From the NCBI RefSeq assembly GCF_040954835.1, contig NC_090709.1:41734490-41798489 (forward strand): a DNA stretch of 64,000 nucleotides. The letters are read 5' to 3'. The notes under the pieces were generated by a model. It did no database searches. It was not told the origin of the DNA and worked only from the letters and a program-made list of their open reading frames with translations. The stretch is from Lepisosteus oculatus. Lineage: Eukaryota; Chordata; Actinopteri; Semionotiformes; Lepisosteidae. Positions 57,470 to 64,000 of this stretch are shown piece after piece. A program made the position numbers and the translations under genes. Numbering within the stretch: the stretch's first letter is position 1; each line of letters opens with the position of its first letter.

Positions 57470-58075
57470 AGGTGACCGGGGCAGTCGGGGCTCAGTGGGG
57501 CACAGGCGTGTTTATTGCTGAGGAGGATCTCGCCCCCAGCAGGCAGGGAATGTGGGAGCTGTCCCCCCATGTTGTGGGGGGAAACGGGACCAGGCAGCCA
57601 GGGCTGTACCACGCAGGAGAGGGCACCCCCCCAAGACCTGCAGTTAAGAGGACAGGGGGTGTGCTTGACCTGGTCAGCACAGGAGGGGGACAGGGTACCC
57701 CATCACCCGGAGCCCCCCCGAAGACTCAGGCTGACCAGGAGGAGGAGCCCCAGCGCCTGGACCCCCCCCCCGAAGACTCTAGGGAGGAAGGGGGAGCCCA
57801 GTGGTGCCACAACAATGAAGGGGAGCCCAGGGGTGTCAGAACCCCTGAACGTGGTGAGGAATGGGGAAAGAGAGAGCCTGTGGACCACACGCTTGTGTCT
57901 TTCCAGGACGGGTCACCAGAACAGCAGCTCTGGACCGGAAGATGGAGTCTGGACCGGTGTAGTCGGACTTGATGGAGCACAGGCTGCCCTCAGGCATGTC
58001 TATTCCCACCAGACGCAGCTCCGGGAGGAGTTCCCGGCCCCCGTTAGGAAACATGACCAGGCATATCGGTTACAA
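57470..58075 (-). repeat. Compressed copy of region B flanking repeats
   Basis: 57,470-57,705 pairs with 35,290-35,530; 57,715-57,800 holds two inverted units of the 48-50 bp minisatellite; 57,960-58,070 pairs with 30,610-30,715. The outer arm of the palindrome thus continues, with about 4 kb absent relative to the left side. Confidence 0.75.
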
Positions 58076-58185
58076 CTGCGAACGGGCCAACCTGAGAAAA
58101 GGCAGTTATGGTTCAGGTTTTCTTCAGCTCTCTGCTCTTAAACTGTGAAAACCATAAATTCTTGCGATACTAATCAGTATTAAAT

Positions 58186-58675
58186 AGTAGGTTGCTGCTG
58201 GGAGAGGTGTTAGTGTGGCCAGCAGGGGGCGCTCTCACCCTGCAGTCCTTGTGGGTCCTGATGCCCCAGTATAGTGACGGGGGACACTGGACTGTAAACA
58301 GGCGCCGTCCTTCGGATGAGATGTAAAACCGAGGTCCTGACTCTCTGTGGTCATTAACAATCCCAGGGCGTTTCTCGAAAAGAGTAGGGGTGTAACCCCA
58401 GTGTCCTGGCCAAATTTCCCATTGGCCTTTACCAATCATGGCCCCCTATATAAATCGCCATCTATAAACTGGCTTCATCCCTCTGCTCTCCTCCCCACTG
58501 AGAGCTGCTGTGTGGGGGAGCGTTCTGGCGCACTATGGCTGCCGTCGCATCATCCAGGTGGGGGCTGCACACTGGTGGTGGTAGTGGGATTCCCCATGAC
58601 CTGTAAAGCGCTTGGAGTGGAGTGTCCAGAAAAGCGCTATATAAGTGTAAGCTATTATTATTATTATTATTATTA
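58186..58675 (+). mobile_element. 5S-derived SINE, head truncated
   Basis: Starts at GGTTGCTGCTGGGAGAGG, just after the 5S-like head, and runs to the tail with (ATT)n. Confidence 0.85.
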
Positions 58676-59176
58676 ACTTACCGTTACACAGCGTTTTGGA
58701 CCGTGCAAATGGAGGAGAGGCTCGTCAAACCTTTGGAGCCAGCACAGATGTCCGTCCGCTGTCCCGTGTTGGTTGTTTGTTGACTTTCGGACGGCGCTCC
58801 TCGTCGAATGGCTGCCAAATGAGGCGGCCTTGCGGTATTTGTGATCCTGAAACCCTGGAGCTGTGAGGCAGCCGTGCCATTCAGAGAAACCCCCCCCAGT
58901 TTCCAGGCAAACTGCTAAAGTGCTTTGGCAGGTGTCTTTCGGGTTAAATAAAACAGCTTTGAAGAGTGAGTGATGTTCATGATGGTTATCTCGTGTGCGT
59001 GTGGGGGGTGGGGGGGCAGAACTGTACCGTTTTCCAATGCATTCGACAGGATCTGTCGAGTTCTTGGCACATACATGGTCATTAAGAAAAACTGCATAGC
59101 GCCCCAACATCATATGACACTGTAGTGACTTTGATTCGAAAAACACGAAGTGTAATACCGTTCATTCTTTAGATAA
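58676..59176. other. Unique spacer DNA, no gene recognised
   Basis: Between two SINE pieces. A minus-strand open frame of 157 codons has no recognisable features. Confidence 0.4.
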
Positions 59177-59298
59177 TAATAATAATAATAATAATTGTTT
59201 ACACTTATATAGCGCTTTTCTGGACACTCCACTCAAAGCGCTTTACAGGTCACGGGGAATCCCACTACCGCCACCAATGTGCAGCCCCCACCTGGACT
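59177..59298 (-). mobile_element. 5S-derived SINE tail
   Basis: (AATA)n then TTTACACTTATATAGCGC and the CCACTACCGCCACCAATGTG segment. Orthologous in position to the tail at 49,745-49,862, because flanking DNA is shared. Confidence 0.8.
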
Positions 59299-59745
59299 CT
59301 TAGTGATGGGATGATCTGTTAAGAGCTGAGACGCGGCCCTCGGTTTGTTTTGACCTCGGCAGAACTGGGAGCACGGTGGCTTTTGTTCTCGGTTCCCGTT
59401 CGGCTTCAGGGCTGTTGTCATTTTTCCGTTTGTAAGCATTTTCCTTGCCGGCGCCGGCGATTTGCCCGGCGGGCGAATCCGGGGCGAGCAAGGGTTCTTT
59501 CTGCTCTGTTTCACAATGCGCGTGCCAATCTCGTTTTTCGCCCTAGCGTGTGAAATTAGGGAATCTGCCGAGCTGTCGCTCTTTGGACTTTTCTGCGGTA
59601 CAAAAAAAACCCAAAACAACCCGAATAGCCGCGGGGGACGTTTGTGCTGATTTTGCACATTTCAAGGTTTTTCAGAACGTCTGCTCGTGTATTTAGCGGG
59701 AGGGAGTGCGCTTTTGTGAGCTGTGGTTGACCCCAGAATAAATTC
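59299..59745 (-). repeat. Inverted duplicate, member 2 (partner at 49,278-49,740)
   Basis: Reverse complement of 49,316-49,740, including CCGGCGCCGGCGATTTGCCC. It places a second, smaller inverted pair around gene copy 2. Confidence 0.85.
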
Positions 59746-60071
59746 CCGCTTGTGGATGTCCTCTTAATCCCCTTAATACCCTGTGCATGTGGCACAAAAA
59801 AAGCTCTTGCTACGGCGCTAAAAAATATGTGTATATTTTCAACAGGTTTACACTCTGAATCTATAGATTCCTTTCTAAAGTCTCCTCTATGGTTGATGAA
59901 TTAGGAAAGAGCTGCTGGTACGGGTGCCTCTATTACACACACAACCATGAGACCCAGTGATGCCGTTTTCTTAGCAAATGGTAGATTTCTGTCCAAGCCA
60001 TTTGAAAAAGTGTTGCTTGTGAGATCTGCGTTCTTGGTTTCAGGCATATCTAGAGCAAGCACTTCAAGTTA
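59746..60071. other. Unique AT-rich spacer, no gene recognised
   Basis: No open frame, RNA gene or known repeat seen. Confidence 0.4.
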
Positions 60072-60254
60072 AGGGCCAATGGGAAATTTGGCCAGGGTAA
60101 CACCCCTACTCTTCTCCAGAGACACCTCGGGATTGTTAATGAGCACAGAGAGTCAGGACCTGGGTTTGACGTCTCATCCGAAGGACGGCGCCTGTTTACA
60201 GTCCGGTGTCCCCCGTCACTATACTGGGGCATCAGGACCCACACAGACCGCAGG
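60072..60254 (-). mobile_element. 5S-derived SINE body fragment at duplication breakpoint
   Basis: The mid-body of the SINE (GGGCCAATGGGAAATTTGGC to CAGACCGCAGG) stops inside the element and joins directly to duplicated unit copy 3. SINE and unit share CAGG at the join. Confidence 0.85.
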
Positions 60255-60329
60255 CTCCACGCTGCAGGTACGAGCTGAGAGAGTCACTGTAGGCAATATA
60301 TCACTGGACAGGCCAGACAGCCCTCGCAC

Positions 60330-60775
60330 AACACACACACACACCTGTAGCAGCAGGTGCAGACATACAAACGCACAACTGAGACGCACACTTGTAGCCG
60401 CAGGTGCAGACATACAAACGCACAACTGAGACGCACACTTGTAGCCGCAGGTGCAGACATACAAACGCACAACTGAGACGCACACTTGTAGCCGCAGGTG
60501 CAGACATACAAACGCACAACTGAGACACACACACACACACCTGTCGCCGCAGGTGCAGACATACAAACGCACAACTGAGACACACACACACACACCTGTC
60601 GCCGCAGGTGCAGACATACAAACGCACAACTGAGACACACACACACACACACCTGTAGCCGCAGGTGCCGACATACAAACGCACAACCGAGACACACACG
60701 TATGTCTGAAGGTGCAGACATACAAACGCACAACTGAGACACACACGTATAGCAGCAGGTGCAGACATACATACA
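60330..60775 (-). repeat. CA-rich 47-bp minisatellite, copy 3 (about 9 units)
   Basis: Same unit as copies 1 and 2, with the CTTGTAGCCG and CTGTCGCCG variants. The shortest of the three arrays. Confidence 0.93.
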
Positions 60776-60889
60776 CAACTGAGAAACCGAAAACGCTATT
60801 TGTTACAGAAGTCAAGATCCCGAATAAGAAGCGGTGACGACAACCAGCGGACCCGTCCGGCTCCTCTCGCCAGAGCGCAGCCATGAAGC

Positions 60890-60985
60890 CGTCTCCCCCG
60901 CTTCTGTGCGGGGCCGGAAGTGACGAAAAGACTAGGCGCCCCCCCGACGTTGCTCGGCGACGCACAGCCGGCGCAGGTCGCCGAG
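60890..60985. promoter_or_regulatory. CpG-rich promoter-like block, copy 3 (one ETS site lost)
   Basis: CCGGAAGTGAC near 60,914 and X-box-like GTTGCTCGGCGAC near 60,948 are kept; the second ETS core is lost as in copy 2. Confidence 0.45.
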
Positions 60986-61224
60986 AGGGAGAGACCAGCT
61001 GAGGCGGCTGTTTGCCCCGTCTCCCTCAACGCGAGTTAACTGTCCTGCAAACTGACCGGCTCCCCTCCTTTTTTTTCCGCGACGCTGCTGGGGGGAGAAA
61101 ATAAAGAGACATTCCCCTTATTCCGTCCTCCTATGAGGTCGAATGGCCGTGACCAAAGTAGAAAATATGGGGAAAAAAAACAAGCTCCTTTTTTTTTGGG
61201 CGCACTAGGATTAATTTTCGGGGG

Positions 61225-61520
61225 GGGAGGGCGGCCTCTCAATTCAATTCAATTCAAGGTGCTTTATTAGCATGACCGATGGGTACAATCAGTGTTGCCA
61301 AAGCAGATGAAAGTAATGATATTTACATTAAACAAAACAAAAAATAGAAGTAAAATAAAATCTACAGACATGTTACCGACATTTACAACAAAGCCATATT
61401 ATAAAATATTGACATATACTGTAGGCGGCTGGAGCATTATTGGGAGACAGACTCACTGTTCCTCAGGCTGGGACACGAGATCACATACTGGGCTGCCAGA
61501 TCAACTGAGTTCCCTCCTCT
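61225..61520 (+). mobile_element. LINE 3' tail insertion, copy 3
   Basis: Same insertion as 55,870-56,140 (reverse complement), beginning AATTCAATTCAATTCAAGG. Slightly longer than in copy 2: it keeps about 60 extra bp (GGGAGACAGACTCACTGTTC region). Confidence 0.7.
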
Positions 61521-61612
61521 CTCTCTCTGCAAACCGGGTGGAAACTCTCCCCCCTTCAACCAAGAGAAAAGAAACGCGTCGTTAACAATAACACACAGTT
61601 ACAAACAGCGAA

Positions 61613-61736
61613 CCTTATATGGACTTCCTGTGGGCAGTGCGCAGCCCTATAAGAGGGGCCCGGAAGGGGGGAGGGTGCTCTCAGTTCTTCCAGTAGAGTC
61701 GAGGTTCAGGCAGTGGTCTTTCAGGGCTGGGTTCAG
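61613..61736 (+). promoter_or_regulatory. Gene copy 3 promoter and 5' UTR exon
   Basis: CArG CCTTATATGG at 61,613-61,622, TATAAGAG at 61,648-61,655 and a 5' UTR exon ending at the GTTCAG/GTGAAG donor near 61,736. The acceptor at 62,135 precedes the start-codon exon. Confidence 0.55.
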
Positions 61737-62186
61737 GTGAAGACTTGCTGGTGTTCTCCGCTAGGGGTCTATTGTGTTTCCTGAGTGTGTCGCTTCTGGT
61801 TCCGAACTGGGGGTGGTCTCTCAGCGCTCTGACTGGCTTTAAAAGATCAACTTGAGCATTTTTAATTGAAGCGAATTGCAGCCTGTGTCACAGCCGGACT
61901 GTTGTGTTGGAAGGCTGCTCGGTGTGGAAATGTGGGAGACTCCAGAGGTTTTATTTCTTCTTGGGTGGGTGGGGGAGTGGGTCCTTCAAGTTCTTGTTTA
62001 AGAACTAGCCTGTGCCTTTCCTGCTTCTCCAGTGAATCCCAATTTGGCTGCTTACTGTCTCATTGCTGGGTTAGTAGTTGGAAGTGTCTTCACACCCGTT
62101 TGTCTAAATAACTTTTTTTTTTTCTGTCGTGACAGGATAAATTGGCTCTCTCTTTCTCTGACGGTCGCCTCCAGCGTACCATAACC

Positions 62187-64000
62187 ATGTCTCAGTGTCA
62201 CGGTAAGGAGGCTTCAAGAATATTCTTTTTGGGACATGCTGTTTAATTGTGAGGCAGTATTGGGGAGTAGTGGTTCCCCAATCCAGTTGGCCTTACAGCT
62301 CAGGGCACCCCACTCTTATCTAACTATATTTGGGGAGGGATACAGGCTTTGCCCTCCCCAGTAAAACAAACTTGCTGTGAATCGATCTGGTTCACACAAG
62401 AGCTTGTGTGTTTCGAGACCAGTAACCAGCCCCAGTTCTCTCCAGGCTGCACGCCTGACTCTTCAACTCGGTCCAACTCGGACAGCATACTGTCCAAAAA
62501 ATCTTGTTTTCACCTCAGAAATATCGCAAGACTACACCCTGTGCTATCGTTAACTGTGGCTGAAGAGCTGATCAACACATTTGTGTTCTCTCGAATTGAC
62601 TACTGGAATGCTCTACTCGCTGGGGGTATCTAAATCTACTCTGAACAAACTGCAGAATGTCCGAAATTCAGCAGCCAGAATCCTGACCAGGTCTAGTGCA
62701 AGTGTTCACATAACTCCTATCCTGGAGTCCCTGCACTGGCTTCCGGTCAAATTCTGTGTGGACTTTAAAATCCTCCTGCTCAAAGGTGGCTTCTCAAAGC
62801 ACTTTACAGGATGACAACAATAAGTAAGAGTACACAATCACAATGTACAGAGGAGACTGTGGATGGTGGTACGAAGAGAAGCAGAGGGTTGAAGAACAGA
62901 ACCAGTTCAGTAAAGGCTCTTCTGAAGAAGAGGGTTTGGAGTCTGGATTGGCAGGAGTTTAGAGAAGGTGACTCTCTGATATCCTTTGGCAGAGAGTTCC
63001 AGAGCTTGGGGGCACAACAGGAGAAGGCCCTGTCACCCCTACAATGCAGACGGGCTTGGTGGGGACAGTAAGGAGAGCAGGGGAGTAGGGCGATGATAGC
63101 TCAGACAGGTACTGAGGTGCCAAGCCACGCGGACCATTATAGGTGAGCAGGAGGGTTTTAAAGTCTACATGGTGGTGACTCTTTTTGTGAGCAAACTACA
63201 GTAGTCAAAGCCCCATCGTGTTCAAGAGCTGGGAACAAATGGTTCAGATAATTCTTGTCAAGCCAAGAGTTCCTAATGCTCTCCACTCGGAGGTATTCCT
63301 AGGTCATGGGGATCCCCTCCAGACCCCCAGTGTGCAGGCCCACCTGGATGATGCTTTCCTAAGAATACAACTGCTCAGCACCCTGGTCTATGGCAATCGA
63401 GAGGGCTGATCGAGAGTCTTAACTTGGATATCCAAATTCTCAGTTTGCTCAAAGTGGATGTGCGGACGTCTTCACCAAGCTTGAGTGCTCGAGGTTGTGG
63501 AAGCTAAAACTTTAAAGCCAATTTCAATTTTTTTTTGTCCCACTCAGACCTAGTGCCCGCTGACCGGCAGCTGATGAACGACATGGATATGTTCCGAGAT
63601 CTGCTCCCGGCCACGGAGAAGACGGCTCTGCTCTTCCACCTGTCCTACCTGTGTCTGGCCGCCCACCCCGAGCTGGAGAGGAAGCTGAGGCTCAAGGCCA
63701 CCGAGAGCCAGCAGCTGTTCGCCTCCTCCGAGGTCCTGCTGCTCCAGGTGGGTCTGTGTGCCTGCTGCTCCAGGTGGGTCTGTGTGCCTGCTGCTCCAGG
63801 TGAGTTTGTCTCTTGGGTCAGAGCTTAAGAATACAAGTTGAGCGATTTTAGGACCTGTCAGGCCCGTTTGGTATCTGCTTCAGTAACCGGGCTGGCCAGC
63901 TTGTTCCACACCCCCACCACCCTTTGTGTGAAGTGTATGTGTATTGCAATCAACCCAAGATGCACTGCACCCCCAAGATTTAATGCGTGTAACCCTTCAG
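62187..64000 (+). CDS. Gene copy 3: paralogue of copies 1 and 2 (partial, window end)
   Basis: Coding exons 1 (62,187-62,202) and 2 (63,548-63,747) are present with the same sizes and phases; the remaining exons lie beyond the window. Start peptide MSQCH as in copy 2. Exon 2 shares R and D replacements with copy 2 (ADRQL, NDMDM) and has private changes (PATEKT, LAAHPEL). Nothing visible breaks the gene. The intron between holds the L2-type LINE fragment. Confidence 0.8.
62395..62820 (+). mobile_element. L2/CR1-type LINE reverse transcriptase fragment in intron 1, copy 3
   Basis: Same fragment as 54,611-55,040, with motifs HLRNIARLHPVLSL, FVFSRIDYWNALLAG and, in another frame, LQNVRNSAARILTR and SLHWLPV. 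The frameshift is shared with copy 2, so the LINE had decayed before this duplication. Confidence 0.75.
62821..63180 (+). repeat. Dispersed repeat next to LINE fragment, copy 3
   Basis: Same block as 54,340-54,610, with AGAGTTCCAGAGCTTGGGGG. Class unknown. Confidence 0.5.
63748..63804 (+). repeat. Tandem 26-bp splice-donor repeat, copy 3 (three donors)
   Basis: GT at 63,748, 63,774 and 63,800; the last is GTGAGT. Same number as copy 2, one fewer than copy 1. Confidence 0.88.

Larger units (their letters stand above)
50105..57705 (-). repeat. Region C duplicated unit, copy 2
   Basis: Inverted relative to copies 1 and 3. It holds the 3' ZNF143 block, gene copy 2, promoter, promoter-like block and short minisatellite, followed by fragments of the two flanking repeats of region B to 58,070. 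It is shorter than copy 1 mainly because both minisatellites are much smaller. Confidence 0.88.
60251..64000 (+). repeat. Region C duplicated unit, copy 3 (runs off window)
   Basis: Starts with GGCTCCACGCTGCAGG, then a short minisatellite, promoter-like block, LINE tail, gene promoter and gene copy 3. Closely mirrors copy 2 and shares all its derived insertions. Confidence 0.9.

Overview
This window looks like vertebrate nuclear DNA, most likely from a ray-finned fish. Evidence for this is a family of 5S rRNA-derived SINEs with a LINE-type tail, a tRNA-headed V-SINE-like element, an L2/CR1-type reverse transcriptase fragment, spliced genes with consensus GT/AG introns, TATA/CArG/ZNF143-type promoter motifs, and several GC-rich minisatellites. 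The mixture of repeats recalls a non-teleost such as a gar, but that placement is inference. There are no bacterial-type genes, no rRNA operon and no CRISPR array.

Layout. (A) 1 to about 21.4 kb is one giant imperfect palindrome. Its left arm runs off the window start and its right arm ends near 21.4 kb. The arms meet around a 20-bp spacer at 11,461-11,480. Each arm holds, from outside inwards, a degenerate tandem array whose units look like acceptor + 30-nt microexon + donor, a long degenerate satellite of about 45-60 bp units, a promoter-like block (ZNF143-type site and TATA box), four tRNA-like modules in alternating orientation, and a purine-rich (G-rich) stretch next to the centre. (B) 21.4-35.2 kb is non-genic: a 56-bp minisatellite (22.9-25.7 kb), a CpG- and G-run-rich stretch without recognisable genes (25.7-30.3 kb), a roughly 48-50-bp minisatellite (30.7-32.2 kb) and a full-length 5S-derived SINE. 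(C) 35.2-64 kb holds three copies of one duplicated unit, oriented plus (35.2-45.0), minus (50.1-57.7) and plus (60.25 to window end). Each carries, in order, a CA-rich 47-bp minisatellite, a CpG/ETS/X-box promoter-like block, a CArG + TATA promoter and the same multi-exon gene.

The gene is the only convincing protein-coding content. Copy 1 (39,958-44,335) and copy 2 (complement 50,836-55,238) are complete, with six coding exons of matching size and phase, predicted at 416 and 415 residues. Copy 3 (62,187 onward) is cut by the window end after coding exon 2. The protein has no signal peptide and is strongly alpha-helical: long charged coiled coils flank one hydrophobic segment (residues 206-223). 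I cannot name the family. The architecture is shared by several unrelated helical membrane-inserting families, so function is left open.

Shared insertions and deletions show that copies 2 and 3 are sisters and copy 1 is older. Both carry the same L2-type LINE fragment, the same LINE tail insertion, the same promoter deletion and a destroyed ETS site. The most unusual local feature is a tandem 26-bp repeat that duplicates the splice donor of coding exon 2. Copy 1 has four donors and copies 2 and 3 have three, so repeat number decides whether the strongest donor keeps the reading frame.
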